This document shows positions 17,680 to 25,676 of a DNA stretch of 64,000 nucleotides, in pieces. Numbering within the stretch: the first letter of the stretch is position 1; each line of letters opens with the position of its first letter. This DNA is from an uncultured Lachnospiraceae bacterium (lineage in GTDB: Bacteria > Bacillota > Clostridia > Lachnospirales > Lachnospiraceae): positions 62,001-126,000 of the forward strand of contig CAJUEW010000004.1 in the NCBI GenBank assembly GCA_910585465.1, read 5' to 3'. Both the position numbers and the translations under genes were made by a program. Under the pieces are notes generated by a model. That model saw nothing but the letters and a program-made list of their open reading frames with translations. It was not told where the DNA came from and searched no databases.

Positions 17680-18717
17680 TTACCGGAAACGGATAACCGG
17701 CTTGATTGCTGCCCCGGACATCATATCCTCAAATGCCTGAAGCGCGTCTTTATAATCATAAACCGTAATCAATTTTTTCAGATCATCCTGAAGTTTTACC
17801 AGAATGTCCACTGCCGCAGATGTTCCGTCTGTCTTCAGATGCGGATATGGACCTTTAGAGCCCCGAATCGTCAGCTCCTTACGCATAATCGGCAGAAGCT
17901 CTACTTTATCTGCAAACCCGCTGTAAACGCTTCCGACTACAATCCGTCCTCCCGGGCGGACAATCTCAAATGCATTCTGCAGAACCGGAAGAGCGCCGGT
18001 AAGCTCCACCACCACATCTGCCCCTTTTGATCCGCACATTTCCAGAAGCTGATCCTGCCAGTCCTCATCGCTGCTGTCTACAACATCGATAAATCCAAGC
18101 TGACGTACTTTCTCCAGACGCATTTTGCTTCTGTCAACTCCCACGACTACATCGACTCCCATGCTCTTAATGATACGGGCTGCGGTCAGCCCCATAGGAC
18201 CCATACCGAAAACAACTACAGTCTCTCCATGCTTTACATCTGCCTGACGCGCCACATGATATGCACAGTTGGCCGGCTCAAGCAATGTTGCGGTAATATC
18301 ATCAATAGTATCCGGAATCGGACTGATGAAGCTGTATTCCGGTGTATTTAACACTAAGGTTTCCTCTGAAAATCCTCCCGGAAGAAGCGCGTCATTCATA
18401 CTCTTACAGTAATTGGGCAGTCCATTGCGGCAGTTCCAGCAGTGTCCGCAGGTTCTGGACAATTCACTGGCTACGCGCATCCCCTTATAGATTCCATTGG
18501 AGCCGTCACCGGCATCTGCCACCACACCGGAAAATTCATGGCCGAAATACCTCTCATTCTGAAGGGAACGTTTTCCATGATAAAGAGCAATATCACTGCC
18601 GCAAATGCTGCAGGCCGCCACGTCAATCTTCACCGTACCTGGTTCCAATGTCCGGATATGCTCACTGTTTTCCTGTAATTCCAGTTTTCCATAATCGACC
18701 AATGCTACTTTTCTCAT
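17680..18717 (-). CDS. Zinc-dependent medium-chain alcohol/polyol dehydrogenase
   Basis: A 345-residue MDR-superfamily dehydrogenase. Catalytic zinc ligands are Cys in CSICGSD (about 36-42), the GHEF motif (about 60-63) and a Glu near 147. The structural zinc cysteines lie in CGHCWNCRNGLPNYC (about 90-104). The NAD-binding motif VFGMGPMGLTA is at about 169-179. It resembles sorbitol, threonine or galactitol-1-phosphate dehydrogenases and probably oxidises a secondary alcohol of the cluster's sugar substrate or product. RBS AAAGGACAG. Confidence 0.9.
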   Translation of the reverse strand: MRKVALVDYGKLELQENSEHIRTLEPGTVKIDVAACSICGSDIALYHGKRSLQNERYFGHEFSGVVADAGDGSNGIYKGMRVASELSRTCGHCWNCRNGLPNYCKSMNDALLPGGFSEETLVLNTPEYSFISPIPDTIDDITATLLEPANCAYHVARQADVKHGETVVVFGMGPMGLTAARIIKSMGVDVVVGVDRSKMRLEKVRQLGFIDVVDSSDEDWQDQLLEMCGSKGADVVVELTGALPVLQNAFEIVRPGGRIVVGSVYSGFADKVELLPIMRKELTIRGSKGPYPHLKTDGTSAAVDILVKLQDDLKKLITVYDYKDALQAFEDMMSGAAIKPVIRFR

Positions 18718-18766
18718 ATAAATCTGTCCTTTCTATTGTCTCTCCTCTGATTAACCTAATATATGA

Positions 18767-19597
18767 TCAGCCAAAAATAGAACGGGCATATTTGACGCCA
18801 TTGCCCATATGCTCCACAGACTCTTCAAACGTGTCATACCAGAGCTTCCACGGATAAATTCCAAATACCTCAAAGGAACAATAGCCCTGGAACCCGACTT
18901 CCCGAAGCGTCTCTGCAACAGATGCAAAATCAAAATGTCCATCCCCCGGCGCCTGGCGGTTAGAGTCTGCAAGATGCAGATTTGCCAGTGTGTGACCATA
19001 TTTACGGATCGTCTCTGCAGGATCAACCTCTTCAATATTCAGATGATAGGTATCTGCCATGGTGCGGACATTGGGAAGATCTACCATATTTATAAAATTC
19101 ACCGCTTCTTCCAACGTATTAAGGAAATTGGTTTCGTAACGGTTGATCGCTTCAACCGCCAGTGTGATCCCTTTTTCCTGAGCATATAAACCGGACTGAC
19201 GGATCACCTCAACCATACATTCCACACCTTTTTCTTTGTTCCATTCCGGCTCAAAGCTTCTGGTCCTGCCGCCGCTGCCGACAATAATGGTCGGACATTC
19301 CATGTCACAGGCCACATCGACTACTTTCTTCATATAAGCAACGGATTTTTTCATCATCTCCGGATCCGTACTCAGCAGGCGGATTGTTCCATCAAAGATA
19401 TAATGGAGCCCGCTGCATACAATTCCTGCATCATGGATCCAGTCAAGGACCTCCTTCCGACGTTCTGGTGTGGATTCCACCGGCAGATGGAGCGCTGTAG
19501 TCAACTCTACTGCGTCATAACCAAGTCTGGCGGAAGTATCAATAATTTCTTTCAAATCTGCCATGCCAAAAGCAGCAGTACATGCACTTAACTTCAT
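18767..19597 (-). CDS. TIM-barrel sugar isomerase/epimerase, first in the TRAP cluster
   Basis: A 276-residue protein of the D-tagatose/D-psicose 3-epimerase-like branch of the xylose-isomerase fold. Likely metal ligands are Glu in TLAVEAINRYE (about 145-155), Asp in MADTYHLNIEE (about 180-190), His in NLHLADSNR (about 205-213) and Glu in YCSFEVFG (about 241-248). This E-D-H-E set is what ketose 3-epimerases use. It is placed directly after the permease genes, so it may act early in the pathway, on the imported sugar or ketose. Confidence 0.86.
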   Translation of the reverse strand: MKLSACTAAFGMADLKEIIDTSARLGYDAVELTTALHLPVESTPERRKEVLDWIHDAGIVCSGLHYIFDGTIRLLSTDPEMMKKSVAYMKKVVDVACDMECPTIIVGSGGRTRSFEPEWNKEKGVECMVEVIRQSGLYAQEKGITLAVEAINRYETNFLNTLEEAVNFINMVDLPNVRTMADTYHLNIEEVDPAETIRKYGHTLANLHLADSNRQAPGDGHFDFASVAETLREVGFQGYCSFEVFGIYPWKLWYDTFEESVEHMGNGVKYARSIFG

Positions 19598-19632
19598 ATT
19601 CTCTCCCCTTTTCTTCGTATTTTGTTAACTGG

Positions 19633-20946
19633 CTATGCTACACTGTATCCCAGCATCACCGGAACAAACGTGACCAACGCCGGAATATATGTAATCAACA
19701 ACAATGCAACGACCTCTGCAATCAAATAGGGAACCGTTCCCTTAATGCCCTCTTCAACGTTGATTTCGCCGATCCTGCTTCCTATGAACAGGCAGTATCC
19801 CAGAGGCGGTGTGATATTTCCAATGGTAAGGTTCAGCGCCATGATGATTCCGAAATGCACCGTACTAATGCCAAGTGTCACTGCAACCGGGGTAAGGATT
19901 GGCGCAAGGATGATCACGGATGCACCTCCATCCATAAACATCCCCATAATAAGAAGCAGGATATTGACAAGCAGCAAGAATACATATTTGTTATTTGTTA
20001 ATGAAAGAATCAGATTATTCACGATTACCGGCATCTGAAGTGCTGTCAGACCGTAGCTGAACACACGCGCACAGGCAATAATCAAAAGCAGCGGAGCCGC
20101 ACTGTTGACTGTTGCAAGCAGCAGAGACCAGATGTCACGAATCTTTAACGTACGGCTGATAAACAGGCTGACCAGCAGACTGTAGACAACTGCAACTGCT
20201 CCTGCCTCTGTCGGTGTACAGACACCACCCATAATACCTCCTACGATGATGACTGGCATACCAAGCGGGATAATACCATCCAAAGCAATCTTCATCACTT
20301 CGCTTTTGGTCAGCTTTTCATCATGCTTCGGAAAATGGTAAATATGATTACGAACCAATAATACCGCCATCAGAACCAGTCCAACCAGAATGCCCGGAAT
20401 CAGTCCTCCCATGAACATCGCCCCTACCGAACAGCCTACCGCAGTCGCAAAAACCACCATAATGATACTTGGCGGAATAATCGGTCCGCAGGTAGACGCT
20501 GCAGCGATAATACCGACCGCTTCTTCTGCAGGATATCCTTCTTCCTTCATCGCCGGGATCAGAATACCTCCCATACAGGATGTACTTGCCTGCGCAGAGC
20601 CGGTAATTCCGCCGAAAAACATACTTGCCACGATACTGGAAAGTCCAAGGCTGGCCGGAAGGCGTCCGATCAGCAGCATGGCAAATTTAATCAGCTTTTC
20701 GGTAATCTTCCCACGGTTCATAATCTCACCGGCAAACATGAAAAATGGAATTGCCAGAAGCGGCAGACTTCCGATACCATTAAATATGGACTGCGGAATA
20801 ACCAGCGTGGCCAGCGGAGTTGCGGTGGATGATGCCAGCGCCGCAAGACTGAGCAGACCGGTGAACATCAGGCTAATGTAAATTGGAATACCAATAATAA
20901 TAAAAACAAAGGTCAAGATGATCAGAATCGCAATTACTCCTCCCAT
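19633..20946 (-). CDS. dctM: TRAP transporter large permease subunit, DctM family
   Basis: A 437-residue polytopic membrane protein with about 11-12 hydrophobic segments, the sodium-coupled translocation subunit of a TRAP carrier. Characteristic glycine-rich loops are present: FMFAGEIMNRG (about 67-77), FGGITGSAQASTSCMGG (about 110-126) and PTEAGAVAVVYS (about 242-253). The motif GNITPPLGYCLFIGS, typical of DctM C-termini, is near 378-392. It follows dctQ with a 12-base gap and RBS AAGGGAGG. Confidence 0.94.
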   Translation of the reverse strand: MGGVIAILIILTFVFIIIGIPIYISLMFTGLLSLAALASSTATPLATLVIPQSIFNGIGSLPLLAIPFFMFAGEIMNRGKITEKLIKFAMLLIGRLPASLGLSSIVASMFFGGITGSAQASTSCMGGILIPAMKEEGYPAEEAVGIIAAASTCGPIIPPSIIMVVFATAVGCSVGAMFMGGLIPGILVGLVLMAVLLVRNHIYHFPKHDEKLTKSEVMKIALDGIIPLGMPVIIVGGIMGGVCTPTEAGAVAVVYSLLVSLFISRTLKIRDIWSLLLATVNSAAPLLLIIACARVFSYGLTALQMPVIVNNLILSLTNNKYVFLLLVNILLLIMGMFMDGGASVIILAPILTPVAVTLGISTVHFGIIMALNLTIGNITPPLGYCLFIGSRIGEINVEEGIKGTVPYLIAEVVALLLITYIPALVTFVPVMLGYSVA

Positions 20947-20958
20947 ACATTTCCTCCC

Positions 20959-21447
20959 TTACTCATTTTCGGACCTTGTGTCCGTTAGTATTTTCTTCTT
21001 AAAAGTCTTTAAATACTCATAAATGCAAAAACCAAAGCCCATTGGAATGGACATATAAAAATACATTCTCGGAACCCGGAGCACCGTGCTTTTCATCGTA
21101 CCACCCAATGTAAACTGCACAGAGATCACGAACATGAACACCAGCAACGCAACCGTCAGAATGTTGATCAGCGCACGCATTGCAATCCGCGCTGTTCTCG
21201 ATTTCTGATTGCTGATAAAAGAAGTAAATTCCGCATGCCCATTGGAACGTATCGCCCTGGCGCTTCCAAACATACCTACCGCCACAAGCAGCGTCTGATT
21301 TACTTCATCTGCCCATAGAAATCCAATATGGAATATGTAGCGTCCAAATACACACACTGCCGCGATAACAACAATAGCTGCCAGGCAGGAGCCCGAAACG
21401 ATATCTTCGATCCATGAGATTGCTTTGTCCAACTTTTTAAAAAACAT
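20959..21447 (-). CDS. dctQ: TRAP transporter small permease subunit, DctQ family
   Basis: A 162-residue membrane protein with four hydrophobic segments (about 16-36, 49-66, 90-110 and 130-148), the usual DctQ size and layout. The FLWADEVNQTLLV segment between TM2 and TM3 is typical. It is the first gene of the operon, with AAAGGAGGG before the ATG. It is transcribed from a promoter whose start region carries a palindromic operator. Confidence 0.92.
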   Translation of the reverse strand: MFFKKLDKAISWIEDIVSGSCLAAIVVIAAVCVFGRYIFHIGFLWADEVNQTLLVAVGMFGSARAIRSNGHAEFTSFISNQKSRTARIAMRALINILTVALLVFMFVISVQFTLGGTMKSTVLRVPRMYFYMSIPMGFGFCIYEYLKTFKKKILTDTRSENE

Positions 21448-21474
21448 TTTACCCTCCTTTGATTTTATTATTTT

Positions 21475-21488
21475 TGTAATCGATTACA
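21475..21488. promoter_or_regulatory. Operator O1, 14-bp perfect palindrome
   Basis: TGTAATCGATTACA is a perfect palindrome with the central CG of LacI-family operators. It lies at about +6 to +19 relative to the dctQ transcription start, a roadblock position. It also fits the relaxed CcpA cre consensus TGWNANCGNTNWCA, so control by CcpA is an alternative. Confidence 0.75.
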
Positions 21489-21500
21489 TTTTATGAATAT

Positions 21501-21529
21501 AGTATATACTATATATTTACTGTTGTAAA
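21501..21529 (-). promoter_or_regulatory. Promoter of the TRAP catabolic operon
   Basis: Minus-strand -35 TTTACA (21529-21524), 17-bp spacer, -10 TATACT (21506-21501). The predicted start, near 21494, abuts operator O1. Confidence 0.75.
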
Positions 21530-21604
21530 TCGTTATAATTCATAGATCTTCATTTTTATTTTTGTGCATTTTCCCCTATTTTTAATCGTTTTAATTTTCT
21601 ATTT

Positions 21605-21618
21605 AGTAATCGATTACA
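21605..21618. promoter_or_regulatory. Operator O2, second copy of the palindrome
   Basis: AGTAATCGATTACA repeats 13 of 14 bases of O1. The inner 12 bases are a perfect palindrome. Its centre is 130 bp from that of O1. A weak plus-strand -10 TATAAA (21659-21664) lies between O2 and the regulator gene, so O2 could also serve autoregulation or DNA looping. Confidence 0.68.
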
Positions 21619-21753
21619 TTTATCCGATAACTTTTACTTGTAAATATTTGCAAATTGTTATAAAATATATCCGATCAAAAATTTCGGTGTTCAGGAAAAG
21701 CATCTTAAGCTTTTCAACAATCTGCACCACAATTTCCTTCGCAGGAGATACAT

Positions 21754-22758
21754 ATGAATACACCGACTATAAAAGATGTGGCGAAAGCCGCGGGAGTCTC
21801 TGTTGCAACCATATCCAGAGTACTCAGCAACCCGGATGTTGTCAGACCTTCCACAAGGGAACATGTACTCCAGGTAATCAAAGAAATGAATTACCAGCCA
21901 AATGTACTTGCGCGCCAGCTCCGGATTCAGGAAACGAGAACAATCATTGTGATTGTTCCCACGATAGAAAACTCTTTTCTCCGGGGAATCATAGCCGGAA
22001 TCGGAGAAGAAGCCGAACAGCAGGGATACCAGATGCTGATCGCTGATCTTCAGAGCCAGCCTTCGCTGGAGAAATATTATTTTGAAGCAGTCCAGCAGCA
22101 TCAAATAGATGGAATCATTTCTCTGTCCGCCAATATGACCCAGAAACTGGTACAGCAGATCGCCGAAAAATATCCTCTGGTCATGGCAGCCCAATGCATT
22201 TCTGATTATACGATTCCAAGCGTATCTATTGACAATGTTGCAGCCTCAAAGGCGCTTATGACTCATCTTATTCGTCTGGGTCACCGTAATATCGCACATA
22301 TTACAGTATCCCCCATGCAGCTTCCATACCAGGATCGTCTGAACAGCTATATTTCTGTACTCAAAGAGCACAATATTCCTGTTGATCAGGAGCTGATCAG
22401 CTATGGTAAACCTACAATCACAGGCGGATATGATCAGATGTGGACTCTGCTGGCAAGACAAAAAAAATTCACTGCCGTATTTGCCGCCGGTGATACAATG
22501 GCTATCGGCGCAATGAAGGCGCTGAAAGACCAGGGACTGCGCGTTCCGGAAGACTGTGCAGTGGTCGGTTTTGATGACATTGATCTTTCTGCTTTCTGGG
22601 AACCCGCGCTTACTACGATTCATCAGCCAAAAGAAATGATCGGAAGAATTGCCTTTCAGAAGCTGCTGGCTCTTATACAGAATAACCCCATTACAAACAA
22701 CCAGGAATTTCTTCCCTTTGAGCTGATTATCCGGGAAAGCTGCGGCTATTTTTTATAG
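21754..22758 (+). CDS. LacI-family transcriptional regulator of the TRAP operon
   Basis: A 334-residue repressor-type regulator. The N-terminal helix-turn-helix and hinge (TIKDVAKAAGVSVATISRVL at 4-23, then NYQPNVLARQL) bind palindromic operators. The C-terminal part is a periplasmic-binding-protein-like effector domain containing the usual GFDDIDLSAFWEPALTTI stretch near 270-287. The start follows CAGGAG. It is divergent from the catabolic operon, with two matching operators in the 306-base gap, so local control is very likely. The effector is probably a sugar or sugar phosphate of the pathway. Confidence 0.93.
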   Translation: MNTPTIKDVAKAAGVSVATISRVLSNPDVVRPSTREHVLQVIKEMNYQPNVLARQLRIQETRTIIVIVPTIENSFLRGIIAGIGEEAEQQGYQMLIADLQSQPSLEKYYFEAVQQHQIDGIISLSANMTQKLVQQIAEKYPLVMAAQCISDYTIPSVSIDNVAASKALMTHLIRLGHRNIAHITVSPMQLPYQDRLNSYISVLKEHNIPVDQELISYGKPTITGGYDQMWTLLARQKKFTAVFAAGDTMAIGAMKALKDQGLRVPEDCAVVGFDDIDLSAFWEPALTTIHQPKEMIGRIAFQKLLALIQNNPITNNQEFLPFELIIRESCGYFL

Positions 22759-22805
22759 CCGCAGTATATTATACTTTGAACATCATTCTCCTGAAATAAT
22801 GGAAT

Positions 22806-22843
22806 AAAAACCCCCGGGAGCCGCTAAACTCCTGGGGGTTTTT
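22806..22843. terminator. Bidirectional terminator after the LacI gene
   Basis: 15-bp stem (22806-22820 with 22829-22843) with one G-T wobble and loop CCGCTAAA. It is flanked by A5/T5, so it works for the regulator and for queA. Confidence 0.88.
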
Positions 22844-22913
22844 CTGTCTCAAAAATCCCTATTCAGTTCTTTACCTTTCATTTCCCATTACTTACAAAAG
22901 CGCGATTTTAAGG

Positions 22914-23939
22914 CTAATATATCAACATAGCATCCCCGAAGCTGAAAAACCGGTACTGTTCTTTCACGGCATCTTCATAGGCTGCCATAATCCTGTCCCG
23001 CCCTGCCAGCGCGGACACCAGCATCAGCAGCGTAGACTCCGGAAGGTGAAAATTTGTAATCAGACAGTCAATAAGCTTAAATTTATAGCCCGGATAAATA
23101 AATATATCTGTCCATCCGCTTCCGGCTCTTAAAATACCGTTCTCTTTTGTGGCTGACTCCAGAGTCCGGCAGCTGGTTGTTCCAACAGCAATAATCCGTC
23201 CTCCATTCGCTTTTGTCTCATTAATAAGCTTTGCCTGCTCCTCCTCCACCACATAGAATTCAGAATGCATATGATGCTCCCGGATATTCTCTGCCTTAAC
23301 CGGACGGAAGGTTCCAAGGCCCACATGCAGCGTCACATGTGCAAGCTTTACTCCCCTGCTCTGAATCTCCTTCAGAAGCTCCGGAGTAAAATGAAGTCCT
23401 GCAGTCGGAGCGGCGGCGGAACCGGCGTTCTTTGCGTAAACCGTCTGATAACGGTTTTTATCCTTAAGCTGATGGGTAATATACGGAGGAAGAGGCATTT
23501 GTCCAAGCTGGTCTAAAAGCTCCTCAAAAATCCCTTCATAAGTAAATTGAACGATCCGGTTGCCCTCCTCCGCCACATCCATAACTTCGCCTGTTAAAAG
23601 GCCGTTTCCGAAACTGATTTTTGTACCTGGCTTTGCCTTTTTACCAGGCTTAACCAGCGTCTCCCATACCTTCTCCTCTTTCCTCTTCAGAAGTAAGATC
23701 TCAATCTTTGCGTCTGTTCCTATTTTGCTTCCTATCAGGCGGGCCGGAATCACCTTTGTGTCATTCACCACCAGACAGTCACCCGGATTCAGATAATTGA
23801 TAATTTCCTTAAAAATATGATGCTCTGTTTTTCCTGTTTCTTTATCCAGTAAAAGGAGCCTGGAGCCGGAACGATCCTCCAGCGGATCCTGGGCAATCAG
23901 CTCCCGGGGAAGTTCATAATAAAAGTCATGCAAATTCAT
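22914..23939 (-). CDS. queA: QueA, S-adenosylmethionine:tRNA ribosyltransferase-isomerase
   Basis: A 341-residue enzyme that transfers and isomerises the ribosyl moiety of SAM onto 7-aminomethyl-7-deazaguanine in tRNA, giving epoxyqueuosine. Family landmarks are FYYELPRELIAQDPLEDR at 6-23, NDTKVIPARL (about 59-68), GSAAAPTAGLHFT (about 172-184) and TNFHLPESTLLMLVSALAG near 295-313. It follows cotH by 54 bases with no terminator between, so it may be read from the pheS T-box promoter. Confidence 0.96.
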   Translation of the reverse strand: MNLHDFYYELPRELIAQDPLEDRSGSRLLLLDKETGKTEHHIFKEIINYLNPGDCLVVNDTKVIPARLIGSKIGTDAKIEILLLKRKEEKVWETLVKPGKKAKPGTKISFGNGLLTGEVMDVAEEGNRIVQFTYEGIFEELLDQLGQMPLPPYITHQLKDKNRYQTVYAKNAGSAAAPTAGLHFTPELLKEIQSRGVKLAHVTLHVGLGTFRPVKAENIREHHMHSEFYVVEEEQAKLINETKANGGRIIAVGTTSCRTLESATKENGILRAGSGWTDIFIYPGYKFKLIDCLITNFHLPESTLLMLVSALAGRDRIMAAYEDAVKEQYRFFSFGDAMLIY

Positions 23940-23993
23940 AGTCTCTACCTCTATTCTTTGTCTGCCTGTTCTTATCAGTAAATCAATGTCTGA

Positions 23994-25676
23994 TTACTCA
24001 GTCCGAATTCCAAAACTTTTTTCCAGCTCTGCTTTCATGATTTCAGGACGCTTCCGTACAAACTCATAAAGCACTTCAATGTTCTGCTCCACATCTTCCA
24101 TACCCATCATATACGTCTCATCCACGCTCTGTTTATAGGCAAAGCTTTCGGCAAGCTCTGCATCCCGCTCCGAACATAGCTGTTCCACCGCGGTGCGGAC
24201 TTTGTCCTCAGTAAAATATTCCTCCATACAAAGCTTCATATAATAAGCAAATCTTTCCCGGCAGTCCTGACGTTTCATAACCGCAGCAAACAGGGGGCTT
24301 TCATCCATAACCGTACCGATGGAAATCCATTCCTCCTCCGGCTCATTGAAAATATTAAATCCTGCTTCCATATCGTAATACAGATAGCGCCATCTCCCGT
24401 CCTGCCTGCCCTCGCCATAGCTTCTGCTGGAGCTGTAATAACGGTAAAGCTTTACATTGTTTAACGGCCAGTCCCAGTTTCCGATATAAGTCTCAATAGC
24501 AAAATACTGAAGCATATTTTCAATGTCTATCAATTCAGAAAATTGAGCAAATATCTCATCCTTCGTCAAATCCAGTTCTGCATATGTAGCCAGTTTTTCA
24601 TAATCCTCATATGCCCGAAGCTCTTCCCCGTCTGCATCTTCATCTTTACGGATTTTATTATTTCTCAGCTTTACATTTTGATAGGAATCCCCTTCCTGCT
24701 TCAGACCATAATTTTCCTCCATATACCGGTCATCATAGACCTCCTGCAGCCACTCAAAGTTATAGTATGCTCCGTTCAGCCATACGGACGCAGGAGCTAC
24801 GGACTTCGTGTCAATTCCTTCTATCCCGCTTAAAAGTCTCTGAAATAATTCCTCCCGGAACAAAGTCACACTTTTATCAAAGCCATGAGCGCGCACAACC
24901 AGGCGTTCATAAGAATCTTGCACATAATCTCCCCCTACTGGAAAATTATCTGCAAAAAGCGGATATTCAAAGGTATCTGCCCCGTATTCCTCTCTGGCAT
25001 ACAGTTTAAAGGATTTATAATAATACTGCCTGCTGGCATGACCGAAGATGCGCATTCCTGCATTCTGGGATATCAGCCGTTCCCCATCCGGAGATAATAT
25101 CTCCACATAGGCTTCTCTCTCCCATTCCCGTCCCTCCTGGGTAAAATTAGCAGGCTGGGTCAGCTTATCCGATACATATTCCTCACTGTTCACATATTCA
25201 TCCCGGATTTTTCCTTCTACCATAATTCCGTGCTCATAGTCATAAAGATTATAAGGAGAGCTGGTCACACAGACAATATAGGTGCTGAACCGATCCAGAA
25301 TCGTCTGCATATCCCGGGCATAGAAATAAGTGCGGGTAAACAAATCTCCCCACACTTCTGCAGCTTCATCATAAGTACGCGCCCGAATTACGCAGCTTTG
25401 CACCTGTTCTGATGCATGCATCACAACCGGAGCCTCATAAAACAGACTCCCCAGCGTCGGAATGCTTCCATCTAAAGTATAATAAATCGGAAATTCTCCT
25501 TCACTGGAAAGCTCCAGAACCAGATCCCCTTCACAAAAGGAGGCATCCTGGGAAGGAATAATATCATCTGCCCGTTCCATAAGCTCCGCTTTCTTCGGAC
25601 TCTGTACTGCTACTGCCAAAAGAATCAGGGATGCCGCCAATATCAGCAGCACCCTGACAGACTTTTTCGCAGCCAT
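23994..25676 (-). CDS. CotH-family kinase-like protein with N-terminal chitobiase-C-like domain
   Basis: A 560-residue exported or membrane-anchored protein. A basic start and hydrophobic stretch (about 4-24) form a signal anchor. It is followed by a CHB_HEX_C-like unit (IYYTLDGSIPTLG, about 64-76) and a CotH domain. Atypical-kinase marks are RIFGHASRQYYYKSFKLYARE (basic/Lys region), GNWDWPLNNVKLYRY (catalytic-loop Asp/Asn) and WRYLYYDMEAGF (metal Asp). CotH proteins phosphorylate spore-coat or other exported substrates. The ATG shares a base with the pheT stop (TAATG), so it is coupled to pheT. RBS-like GGAG repeats lie inside the pheT end. Confidence 0.85.
   Translation of the reverse strand: MAAKKSVRVLLILAASLILLAVAVQSPKKAELMERADDIIPSQDASFCEGDLVLELSSEGEFPIYYTLDGSIPTLGSLFYEAPVVMHASEQVQSCVIRARTYDEAAEVWGDLFTRTYFYARDMQTILDRFSTYIVCVTSSPYNLYDYEHGIMVEGKIRDEYVNSEEYVSDKLTQPANFTQEGREWEREAYVEILSPDGERLISQNAGMRIFGHASRQYYYKSFKLYAREEYGADTFEYPLFADNFPVGGDYVQDSYERLVVRAHGFDKSVTLFREELFQRLLSGIEGIDTKSVAPASVWLNGAYYNFEWLQEVYDDRYMEENYGLKQEGDSYQNVKLRNNKIRKDEDADGEELRAYEDYEKLATYAELDLTKDEIFAQFSELIDIENMLQYFAIETYIGNWDWPLNNVKLYRYYSSSRSYGEGRQDGRWRYLYYDMEAGFNIFNEPEEEWISIGTVMDESPLFAAVMKRQDCRERFAYYMKLCMEEYFTEDKVRTAVEQLCSERDAELAESFAYKQSVDETYMMGMEDVEQNIEVLYEFVRKRPEIMKAELEKSFGIRTE

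Noticed and set aside
21519..21538. A third LacI operator near TTGTAAATCGTTATAA
   Set aside because: It shares only one half-site with the palindrome and its half overlaps the -35 box; symmetry is poor.
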